Positions 56,860-64,000 of a DNA stretch of 64,000 bases are shown here, piece by piece. Below the pieces are notes generated by a model, which saw only the letters and a list, made by a program, of their open reading frames with translations, was not told the DNA's origin and ran no database searches. The stretch is from Pycnococcus provasolii (taxonomy: Eukaryota; Chlorophyta; Pseudoscourfieldiophyceae; Pseudoscourfieldiales; Pycnococcaceae). Position 1 is the stretch's first letter. Every line of letters begins with the position of its first letter. The stretch spans positions 62,001 to 126,000 of the forward strand of contig OW568887.1 of the NCBI GenBank assembly GCA_938743325.2, read 5' to 3'. The position numbers and the translations under genes are program-made.

Positions 56860-59250
56860 CTAAGACTTGAGTCTACCGAGTGCATCAGCTGCCTCAGTCC
56901 GTACCTCGTCATTGTTCGGATGGTTGCGTATCGCTGCCTGGATGGCAGGTATTGCGCCAGCATCGATGGCGCGCCGTTTGCATTCTGCATTCCTCGATAT
57001 GAAATAGAATATCACGCACGCCACCACCTGCACACCCGCGTGATTCTCGTGCCGTTTCATTGTCGATATCAACGCCTCTATGCCGCCCGCCTGACCAATG
57101 CGCGACTGGTTCTCGGGGTGGTCGGCAGACAGGCTGCACACTGCTAGGCACGCCTGCTCTTGCACACCCGCGTGGTTCTCGTGCCGTTTCATTGCCGATA
57201 ACACAACCTCTATGCCGCCCGCCTGACGAATGCGCGACTTGTTCTTGTCGTTGATAGACAGCTTGCGCAATGCCCCGCACGCGGATTCCTGTACACCCGC
57301 GTGGTTCTCATGCCGTTTCATTGCAGACACCAACGCCTCTATGCCACCCATCTTGCCAATCCGCGTTCGGTTCTCGGAGTTGCGTGAAAGATCTTCAAAT
57401 GCCCGACACGCCCGCTCCTGGACATCCGCATCAGCGACATTCAGCTTCATTGTTTCGATGATCGCGTTTATGTTGTTTCTTCCTTCCGCCTCCTTGATGC
57501 TCTCGATAGCCGCTTTACTACCTGTTGAAGTCTGGATATTCTTGAGCACATCGCTGGCCCTTTGCACAACACCGCTATTCTTCGGGTGGTTGCGCATCAG
57601 GTCATCGATGGCGGATTCGACGCCTGCCTTTTGAGCGCGTCTTTTACCTTGTTCATTTGCAGATATGTGACGCAAAGCACAACATGCCTCGAATTGCACG
57701 CCTGCGTGAGTGTTGTGCCTTCTCATAGCCGCCACCATAGCGTCAACGCCTTCAGCGTCGCATACGCGCATGAGCGTGTTGGTGTCCTTGGCAGCTAGCT
57801 TTGCCAAAGCAATGCACGCCTTCACCTGAATAAACGCGTCTCTCCTGTGCTCCTTCATCGTCTTGACGACTTGATGGGCGTTCTTCTTCTCGTATGCCTC
57901 GTTCACGGCGGTGATTGCCGCCTCGAAGGATATCGCAGCTTTATGCGAATTAGTCGCAGATTTATTTTGCGAATTAAGGTCGTTTAGTGCACTATTCGCA
58001 ATTTGCACAACGCCGCTCTTGTTCGGGTGATTTTTCATCACGGTTTTGACAGATCTTATGGCACCTGCTCTGATGGCGCTTTGCACGCATTCTTTATGGA
58101 CAGACAAACAATGCAATGCCAAGCAGGCTTGCTCTTGTACTCCGGCGTCACTTGCGTGTCTTCTCATAGCCTCAACTACAGCCTCAACGCCTTCAGCATC
58201 GCATATGCGCGAGAGCGTCTCGGGGTGCTGAGAAGCTAGCTTTGCCAAAGCACTGCACGCCTTCACTTGCACATCTGCATGGCTCATGTGCCGCCTCATC
58301 GTTTTGACGACCTGTTCGGCGTCATTTATCTTGCTTGCCTCGTTCACGGCGATGATTGCCTCACTTGCACTGCGTTGATCCTCACCCAACAAATGCAGTC
58401 GTGTTGCCGCGCTGCGCACATTCGCCAATTTCTTCCAGTGCCCACGAGCCTTGAAGCTATCAATTGCCTGCCGGCCACGTCGTATTGTAGAAATGCTCGA
58501 CTCTGGTGGTGCACGTGACGACTGCCGTACGCTCGGCTCGCCATGATTTTGAAGAAAGAGGAAGAACTTCTTCTTCTCGAGCATTTTGAAGCCCACTGTA
58601 TTCATGATGTCTTCGTCAACCAACTTGAGATCTTCGAACGACGTAACAGCGACGTCGTTGAAGAGTGCATCGGCATGCTTATCCAGGTTCATCTCCCGGA
58701 GTGCTGCTAGTGCGTCAGCGTGCATGCCATTCTTGCCAGCAGCAGCTTGAGTATGTTGCCGTACGTGGTGAACCTTCGTGTTTGCCTCCTCAAGGCGTTG
58801 CACGAGAATGTCCATACCCACGTTCCAGTATTGCACCGCTCCACGATTCAGGTCGACCCAGTCCACCTTGCCAATATCCTTGAGGTCGTCCGGTGCACTA
58901 GCGATGAATTCGCCGACGCGTTTTTTGTCGTCAACTCGTATGATGGGCTGAATAGCTGCCCAAGCGCTTTTTGCCCATCTCAGTTCTTTCAGGCAGTATT
59001 CGCGTCGAAAGAATGCGTTTTCTTCAACGCCACCTCCGTCTGTGACGATGGCGACGACCATGGTTGAGTTTTTCGCACCTTCTTCCATAGCTGCGACATC
59101 GCGTTTATTCATTTTCACGTCAAGCCACACGGCAAGTCCTCTTTCTTTCAGTGAGAAGTAGAGTTCGACGGCAAGCGTCGTTGCGTTGGCGTCTCGCTGC
59201 GAGTGGCTGATGAAGACATCCCACTGTCCTGGCAAGTTGATGCAAGGCAT
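56860..59250 (-). CDS. TIR-SAM-armadillo repeat protein (SARM1 domains in reverse order)
   Basis: A 796-residue protein. Residues ~10-155 are a TIR domain: DVFISHSQRDA (box 1), GLAVWLDV (box 2), EYCLKELRWAK and QPIIRV. Glu89 in CLKEL aligns with the catalytic glutamate of SARM1 (HKE), so NAD hydrolase activity is plausible. Residues ~176-238 resemble a SAM domain (ALREMNLDKHADALF...SFEDLKLVDEDIM...GFKMLEKKK). From ~290 to the end run armadillo-type repeats of about 42 residues, several nearly identical (GGIEALVSAMKRHENHAGVQ). Animal SARM1 has the order ARM-SAM-SAM-TIR; here it is TIR-SAM-ARM. I chose the ATG at 59250. The gene is intact. A role in NAD-based cell death or defence is inferred from the domains only. 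Confidence 0.85.
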   Translation of the reverse strand: MPCINLPGQWDVFISHSQRDANATTLAVELYFSLKERGLAVWLDVKMNKRDVAAMEEGAKNSTMVVAIVTDGGGVEENAFFRREYCLKELRWAKSAWAAIQPIIRVDDKKRVGEFIASAPDDLKDIGKVDWVDLNRGAVQYWNVGMDILVQRLEEANTKVHHVRQHTQAAAGKNGMHADALAALREMNLDKHADALFNDVAVTSFEDLKLVDEDIMNTVGFKMLEKKKFFLFLQNHGEPSVRQSSRAPPESSISTIRRGRQAIDSFKARGHWKKLANVRSAATRLHLLGEDQRSASEAIIAVNEASKINDAEQVVKTMRRHMSHADVQVKACSALAKLASQHPETLSRICDAEGVEAVVEAMRRHASDAGVQEQACLALHCLSVHKECVQSAIRAGAIRSVKTVMKNHPNKSGVVQIANSALNDLNSQNKSATNSHKAAISFEAAITAVNEAYEKKNAHQVVKTMKEHRRDAFIQVKACIALAKLAAKDTNTLMRVCDAEGVDAMVAAMRRHNTHAGVQFEACCALRHISANEQGKRRAQKAGVESAIDDLMRNHPKNSGVVQRASDVLKNIQTSTGSKAAIESIKEAEGRNNINAIIETMKLNVADADVQERACRAFEDLSRNSENRTRIGKMGGIEALVSAMKRHENHAGVQESACGALRKLSINDKNKSRIRQAGGIEVVLSAMKRHENHAGVQEQACLAVCSLSADHPENQSRIGQAGGIEALISTMKRHENHAGVQVVACVIFYFISRNAECKRRAIDAGAIPAIQAAIRNHPNNDEVRTEAADALGRLKS
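57025..57400 (-). repeat. Near-identical 126-bp armadillo repeat units
   Basis: At least three consecutive coding units with a 126-bp period (42 codons) sharing long identical stretches such as CACACCCGCGTGGTTCTC with CATGCCGTTTCATTG-like partners. Points to recent tandem expansion inside the ARM region. Confidence 0.8.
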
Positions 59251-59585
59251 GGCGGCACACACAAGTTACACTGCTAAGTTACCCACAACAGGCCAAGGCA
59301 CCACTGGCTCACAGGCTTTTCGTCGTTCGTGGGTTTTGGTTGTGTGTGTCGTCGGTGAGGGAGCACTAACCTTAAATTTTACCACCACCGGCAGACCGGG
59401 TATGTACAGTAGGGTGGTACAAAGAGAACAGTTAAAGGTTACGATCCCCTGATCAATCCAAAACTTGTACCACTTATTGTGGACATGTGTTGCACCCCTC
59501 GCTCGTTTTTCTCCGGACCGTTAGTTAGTGCCGGTCACTTCTTCTCGCCACCACATCAACGCATGTTCACGTTACAGGTGTGAGG

Positions 59586-59936
59586 ATGGCGCACACACCT
59601 GCGGTTGCGGTGGGGACCCTTGACGCCTCTTTTCGCGCGATGGCACCGCAATCCACGGAGGTGCCGGTCAACCAAACCAGCAACGCAACATACGACAAGG
59701 CGCCCGCGCTCGCCGTGCCCGTTAAAGGTGGAAGCAGAGCCAGCCGGAAAGTTGCGCCGGAAGGCAACGAGCAGGAGAAGGCGAACGCGCTCGCAGGCGT
59801 GTCCAAGGAATTTCTACACGACTTCATGCTGCGCGTGCTGCCTCAATTCGGAATCGACAGAAACGCACTAACCACGCCAAAGACGCGAGGGGGGCATTGC
59901 CGCGACGATTTATTTATGAGATTTATCATTTTGTGA
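59586..59936 (+). CDS. Small hypothetical protein
   Basis: A possible 116-residue protein divergent from the TIR gene, 335 bp away. The first ~75 residues are low complexity; residues 75-100 form a helix (SKEFLHDFMLRVLPQFGI) and the last ~15 residues (CRDDLFMRFIIL) look unlike coding sequence, so an unseen intron or a false end is possible. Codon use resembles neighbours up to about 59890. No family recognised. Confidence 0.35.
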   Translation: MAHTPAVAVGTLDASFRAMAPQSTEVPVNQTSNATYDKAPALAVPVKGGSRASRKVAPEGNEQEKANALAGVSKEFLHDFMLRVLPQFGIDRNALTTPKTRGGHCRDDLFMRFIIL

Positions 59937-60271
59937 CAAATGGATACAAAATGTGATATGGATAGATATATATTTCAATGGCAATATCTAACTTTTGCGT
60001 GTGTGTAAATGTGTGTGTCAATTGTTTTTCTTATAATATTCATCATGTTTCAAACAACCAAACAAAAGTTCGTGGATTCCTTACACAGCAAAAAGAACAC
60101 CTCCTTGCAGTAGTAACTAGTAAGTCTTAACAGTAGTTCCGTTCCTTTCATCATCTTTCTTCTTCTCAACAAGCCGTTTTCTTCTTTATTCTCCTCCTCG
60201 TCTCGACAGCTAGCGCATCGGCCGACGACAACCACGGCATCACCACCTCAATCGCTGCTAAGCGTGCCGCT
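59937..60271. other. AT-rich intergene
   Basis: AT-rich and much less GC-rich than its neighbours, with TGTGTG runs near 60001-60020. No gene seen. Confidence 0.4.
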
Positions 60272-61651
60272 TTAATTGGAGGAGGTGCCAACCCACGGTG
60301 TCGCCTTGCGGCTGGCGCCCGAGCGCGAGCTTGAGCGCGAGCACGTGCGAGAAAATTCCGTCTTGCAGCTTTCCGAAACTGGCGGCGTCACCCACGGTGT
60401 CGCCTTGCGGCTTGCGCCCGAGCGCGAGCTTGAGCGCGAGCACGTCGTGCGAGCATCACACTCCATATCTGGCGTGTGACCAACGGGAATGAGGGAATCG
60501 GCGGGCGTCTTTGTGCGTCGCACTGAGGAGCTTGGCTTGGCATTGCTGCCGTCGGGCGAACGAGGCGTGAAACCCAGAGCGATGCGAACTCGCCCCCATC
60601 GACTTGGCGAAATGTCGCCGGTGGAAACACGATCTTTGCGAGGCGTCTTGCGTAGATGCGCGAGAGACGGCTTGATGATGCGGTTGCTCGCCACAACCGC
60701 GGTTGTCGCAGCACGCCACTGCACGGCACGCCTCTTGCGAGCCTCGTCGACGACGACAGCCGGGACGTCCTCAAGCGTAATCTCACTGCCATCGTCGTCG
60801 TCGTCCTCTTCCTTCTCGTCACAGTCACCACCACCAACCCCGTCTTTGTTATTGCTGTTGTTGTTGTCGTCGCTGATCTTGTTCTCGGCGTCTTCTTTGG
60901 CAACAACAACGTCATTATAATGATCACTGCCCGCGATCTCGTCAGGAGTCGTCACCTTACCGCTGCTGGCACTCGCCGCATTGAGAGCTGCTGCCGCCGC
61001 CGCTGCTGCTGAGGATGTGAGAGATGTCGCGCTCGGCGTCTCTGACTCAGGCAATGGAGCAAGATGTGTATTTGTTGATTGCGTAGCCGCCGCTGCCGCC
61101 GCGAGAGCGACGTATGCCTTCTCAGGCTCCTCAACGAGTAGATACTTTGCCAACGAGCGCACGCGCTTTGCCTCGCTCGAGACGCGATCGCTGTCGGGAG
61201 GAGTCGACAACACATGACGCCTCGTTTCAATTTCGCTCGAAGCAGCAACACGTGAGAGCCACGTCTCCACCGCCTGACGAAGGCTGTCCTGCCGATCTGG
61301 CGACGCCTTCCTCTTGAGTTTCGGATCTGACAGTTTGCGAACCACCTCGGTGATGACGGCATTCGCGTCGTATGAAGGGTTGTGTTGAGCCTGTATCGTG
61401 TCATTTGCAGCGCACGCGTTCTGCGCGATGCGCTTCGCTTGTTTGTTTTTCTGCTGCTGCCTTTCGCTCTGTTCTTCCAACCATTGCATTGCCTTTGCAG
61501 ATCGGTCACTCTTCATCGAGAAGTCTGGCAGCTCGTGTGGCGGGCACCACGTCGCAGCATCAGCACCTTGATCTTCGAGGTTGTCGTCGTCGCGGTACAT
61601 CTTCGGTGTCGCGATGGCGTTCGGGCGCACGCAGCTTTGCGCTTGTCCCAT
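60272..61651 (-). CDS. Putative N-myristoylated low-complexity protein
   Basis: A 459-residue protein, family not recognised. It begins MGQAQSC, which fits N-myristoylation on Gly2 with a palmitoylatable Cys7, so membrane attachment is likely. Residues 50-90 are helical and Gln/Lys-rich. A helix block near 110-190 (ITEVVRKLSDPKLKRKA...SLAKYLLVEEPEKAY) is the most ordered part. Later come Ala, Asp/Asn runs and a basic Ser-rich tail. The tail holds a duplicated unit SRSSSRSGASRKATPWV from a 96-bp tandem repeat in DNA. Confidence 0.65.
   Translation of the reverse strand: MGQAQSCVRPNAIATPKMYRDDDNLEDQGADAATWCPPHELPDFSMKSDRSAKAMQWLEEQSERQQQKNKQAKRIAQNACAANDTIQAQHNPSYDANAVITEVVRKLSDPKLKRKASPDRQDSLRQAVETWLSRVAASSEIETRRHVLSTPPDSDRVSSEAKRVRSLAKYLLVEEPEKAYVALAAAAAATQSTNTHLAPLPESETPSATSLTSSAAAAAAAALNAASASSGKVTTPDEIAGSDHYNDVVVAKEDAENKISDDNNNSNNKDGVGGGDCDEKEEDDDDDGSEITLEDVPAVVVDEARKRRAVQWRAATTAVVASNRIIKPSLAHLRKTPRKDRVSTGDISPSRWGRVRIALGFTPRSPDGSNAKPSSSVRRTKTPADSLIPVGHTPDMECDARTTCSRSSSRSGASRKATPWVTPPVSESCKTEFSRTCSRSSSRSGASRKATPWVGTSSN
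60293..60450. repeat. 96-bp direct repeat at the 3' end of the MGQAQSC gene
   Basis: Two copies starting with ACCCACGGTGTCGCCTTGCG, about 96 bp apart, nearly identical over about 55 bp. They lie inside the coding sequence and double the C-terminal Ser/Arg motif. Confidence 0.8.
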
Positions 61652-61720
61652 GATGATTCAGTTGATGACGATCAGACAAACCAAATCAAGTAGTAGTATC
61701 AACGACGAACGAACACACGA

Positions 61721-61801
61721 GTAGCAGTAGTTACTCCTCAACCAACGCGTCAACGCGTAGCAGTAGTTACTCCTCAACCAACGCGTCAACGCGTAGCAGT
61801 G
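61721..61801. repeat. 36-bp tandem repeat
   Basis: A little over two copies of a 36-bp unit containing GTAGCAGTAGTTACTCC and CAACCAACGCGTCAACGC, just upstream of the MGQAQSC gene. Confidence 0.85.
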
Positions 61802-62253
61802 ATGTCGCGACGACCACCAGCTGAAGAGTGAACACCGGCAGAGCTACAAAGGGTGAGGTAGGCTGTAGAGTGCAAAGCAGGCAAAAAGAAGCGCGTAACA
61901 CACACGCGCACAGAGCCACGGGGAGCCGCCGCGTGGTGGGAGCTCACACCACGGTTCAGAAAAGAGGGGAAAGCAGGCAAATCACGTACAGGATTTCTTG
62001 GATCGACCCGATGACAGAAGAATGGCGTCAAGTGAAGCAACCGACAGTCGCGAATTTTAGGTCCGCGGCGTCGAGGTCCTATGTTATATTTCCGAAAAAC
62101 AGTTACTGGCCGGTCCGAGAACCGATTTTTCCTCGGAACCCCTTCCAATTCCAACCCGAATTCGATTCGATTCGAAAGTTGAACTTTTCCCTGGCTGGTG
62201 TGCGGCTCTCGTTACCCGGAACCTTGGTCGGAAATCGGAATCTTCCGGGCCGG

Positions 62254-62356
62254 GTTTGTCTGGGGATCCGTCGTGGAATGTAAAAATGACCGTCAACTGT
62301 TTTGGTCGGAGGAAAAATTCAGATTTTCCCTTTGTTGGGGATCCCGGTCGCGCCAC
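62254..62356 (+). repeat. Dispersed repeat copy ending GGATCCCGGTCGCGCC
   Basis: Second copy of the element seen at 12449-12520: start TTTGTCTGGGGATCCGTCGT, end TTGGGGATCCCGGTCGCGCC. The surrounding 61.8-62.3 kb has no supported gene and is rich in CCGGAA/TTCCGG and ATTCGATTCGA words. The LAGLIDADG gene begins about 110 bp downstream. Confidence 0.55.
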
Positions 62357-62466
62357 TCCAATTAACCTTAGGCATCAATATACTTGCTAGCCTCTCCTCA
62401 CCACATTCATTGCTAAGATGCTCGTCGCGGAGAAGGGGGAGGAGCTTCGGAAAACGAAATGGCGTC

Positions 62467-62991
62467 ATGGCGAGCGCGTTGCCGGCATTTGCCGCTTTCG
62501 CCGCGTGCCTCCTCCCTTCGAAAGCCCGACCAACCGTATGGCCAATTGCTTCTGCTGTTGTTGATCTGCCTCCTCTTTTTCCAGACCCGTGGTTTTTGGG
62601 TATTTGGTTTGCAGATGGGTGGTTCAATAAGTGCCTAATTTCTGTGGGAAACGCGGAGGAGGGCACCGTCGGAGAAAAACTGAAGCGGTACGCCGCCTCA
62701 ATCAAAATGGACGTGCACGTCCAGCAGCAGAAAACCTGCAACTGCGCGAGGTACTACCTCAAATACCGTGGAACGCCGCACACGGGCTGCAACGCTTTGC
62801 TGAACGCGCTGGTCAACTTGACGGTGGCGCACAGGAGGATCTCAGGCAAAAAAAAGGGACAGTACGTGTCTCTGAGCGGAGCGAAAGCGCTTGGCTTCTA
62901 CAAGCACATTCCCGACAAGTACTTCGCAGTCAGCGAGGAGAACATGCTCAAACTCCTCGCTGGTTTCATGGACGGTGATGGAACCTTGTAA
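62467..62991 (+). CDS. Truncated LAGLIDADG homing endonuclease
   Basis: A 174-residue orphan homing-endonuclease piece. The first LAGLIDADG motif is FLGIWFADG near residue 43. About 115 residues later, after YKHIPDKYFAVSEENML, comes the second motif LLAGFMDGDG, and the frame stops two residues further on. The KHIP-x-x-Y-x(3)SEE-x-x-L lead-in to motif 2 is typical of intein-derived and HO/VDE-type endonucleases. The catalytic acidic residues of both motifs are present, but the second half-domain is missing, so DNA cleavage is unlikely. No intein splicing ends or host exon flank it. The ATG at 62467 follows a non-conserved stretch and is the best guess. Confidence 0.75.
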   Translation: MASALPAFAAFAACLLPSKARPTVWPIASAVVDLPPLFPDPWFLGIWFADGWFNKCLISVGNAEEGTVGEKLKRYAASIKMDVHVQQQKTCNCARYYLKYRGTPHTGCNALLNALVNLTVAHRRISGKKKGQYVSLSGAKALGFYKHIPDKYFAVSEENMLKLLAGFMDGDGTL

Positions 62992-63116
62992 ACAAAAAAA
63001 AGACAAGAATTTAAAATGGAAAGAAGAAATAGTCAAAACAACAACAACAACAACAACAATGTGTTGTTGTTGTGTTTCATCATCTCTCGCCTCATCTACT
63101 ACATAGATAGATTTTA

Positions 63117-64000
63117 TCATCTACCACCACCACCACCACCGCCACATAACTTCTTAAGCTTCTCAAACACAGGTGTGAGGTCCCCGAAATTCCCCTCTGG
63201 CATCGCGACAAGCACGAGCGCGGGGAAGAACAAAATCGACCAGCAAAAGCTCATGAAGATTGTCCAGCACATCAAAAATGCAAATTTCTGGAAGAACAGA
63301 AGTATGCACGCAAACAGCCATACGGCGGAACTCGTCGTCGTGAATGCGCCCGCTGTCACGCAGATGCCCATGTGACCAAGTGCATCCTTCATGCGGTCAG
63401 CCTTCGTCGAGCTTGTGCTCTCCATGTACGCGTTCGCAAGGTGAACGCAGTAGTCCACGGAAAGGCCAATCACAATAACCGCGGCAACCGCCTCTGCGGT
63501 ACCCAACGGCCAGCCCATGATGTAGTACGCACCCACGCCGAGAACACTCGCGACAATGCCCAAAATCGTAAACGTCGCGTACAGCGCGAGGAGCGCGTTC
63601 GTCGTCGAGAGCGCGAGAACCACGTATACGAGCGGAAAGCAGATGCTCATGCCGAGGTAAACACCCTGCGTCAGAGCACCCGTCGTCACGGACCACATCC
63701 AGAAAATATCCGTCGACGTCACAAACATCGATCGCATCGACACCGGCGCGCTCGAATCGCTGTTCATCTTCGCCTCAAACGCACCCCACTCGTCGCGAAT
63801 GTCCACGAACGTCTGCGGCGGCTGCGGGTGCGTGAGGCTCGTCACGACTCTCAGCGCAGCCACCTGAAGCTTGGGAGCTGCCGAAGACCGAGGAGGGCAT
63901 TTGCCGTCCGTACTCCCGAGGTCAAACACGAGCAGCCCGGGATACCGGCCTGCGGTGCCAGAGCGCGCGTTGAAGGAGCAGAGCTCGTGCAAAAATTCGT
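63117..64000 (-). CDS. RND-family (Patched/Dispatched-like) membrane protein, C-terminal part
   Basis: C-terminal ~295 residues of an RND transporter of the Patched/Dispatched/NPC1 group; the gene continues beyond the right edge. A lumenal segment of ~100 residues precedes five hydrophobic helices: GVYLGMSICFPLVYVVLAL; LALYATFTILGIVASVLGVG; then AVAAVIVIGLSVDYCVHLANAYME, which carries the RND GLSVDY motif with its proton-relay Asp; then a loop and two helices ending FPALVLVAMPEGNFG. This order matches the second six-helix bundle. Eukaryotic relatives move sterols or lipidated proteins; cargo here is unknown. The stop lies after a poly-Gly tail coded by a CCACCACC repeat. Confidence 0.85.
   Translation of the reverse strand, partial: EFLHELCSFNARSGTAGRYPGLLVFDLGSTDGKCPPRSSAAPKLQVAALRVVTSLTHPQPPQTFVDIRDEWGAFEAKMNSDSSAPVSMRSMFVTSTDIFWMWSVTTGALTQGVYLGMSICFPLVYVVLALSTTNALLALYATFTILGIVASVLGVGAYYIMGWPLGTAEAVAAVIVIGLSVDYCVHLANAYMESTSSTKADRMKDALGHMGICVTAGAFTTTSSAVWLFACILLFFQKFAFLMCWTIFMSFCWSILFFPALVLVAMPEGNFGDLTPVFEKLKKLCGGGGGGGR

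Noticed and set aside
62254-62466. Upstream extension of the LAGLIDADG frame
   Set aside because: The frame stays open through the dispersed repeat but starts without ATG and the repeat also occurs without the gene, so it was left out of the CDS.

Overview
The window reads as nuclear DNA of a small-genome green alga, probably a prasinophyte-grade flagellate. Genes are dense and almost intron-free (one clear spliceosomal intron, in a fatty-acid elongase). Proteins are rich in Ala/Gly/Asp. Green-lineage markers are a MET1-type PDZ-TPR thylakoid protein, a plant-type SANT/DUF3755 protein and a plastid-type ribulose-phosphate 3-epimerase. IFT172 and ARL6/BBS3 show that the organism builds cilia. 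SepSecS shows that it makes selenocysteine. I cannot name the genus from sequence alone.

Layout. From 1 to about 50.3 kb lie conserved housekeeping genes. In order: PRP38 (cut by the left edge), a membrane WW/GAF protein, EMC1, an EF-hand-loop membrane protein, RPE, a BORCS6-like protein, MED8, ARL6/BBS3, IFT172, DIM1, SCYL1-like, a ZFWD-like WD40 protein, a TraB-domain protein, a coiled-coil protein, a protein kinase, DUF3755, TFIIH p62/TFB1, glycine decarboxylase P-protein, a membrane protein, STRAP, a TMEM41-type VTT protein, an ELO elongase, mitochondrial uL22 and SepSecS. Strands alternate almost perfectly over the first 35 kb. Convergent pairs are separated by tens to about 250 bp. Divergent pairs share 200-1000 bp intergenes, and most of these hold telomere-like CCCTAA/TTAGGG tracts, which look like a shared promoter feature.

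From 50.3 kb to the right edge the character changes. There is a decayed TnpB/Fanzor-type RNA-guided nuclease gene, then MET1, then several proteins I cannot assign. Among them are a large TIR-SAM-armadillo protein (SARM1 domains in reverse order, putative catalytic glutamate kept), a truncated orphan LAGLIDADG homing endonuclease, dispersed repeats, and finally an RND/Patched-Dispatched-like membrane protein cut by the right edge. Telomere-like tracts are not seen here.

Working together: ARL6 and IFT172 are head-to-head cilium genes. RPE, MET1 and glycine decarboxylase serve carbon metabolism and photosynthesis. PRP38, MED8, TFB1, DIM1, STRAP and uL22m serve gene expression. EMC1, SCYL1-like, BORCS6-like and TMEM41-type proteins serve membrane biogenesis and traffic. 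The best candidate for a little-described system is the inverted SARM1-like TIR protein at 56.9-59.3 kb.
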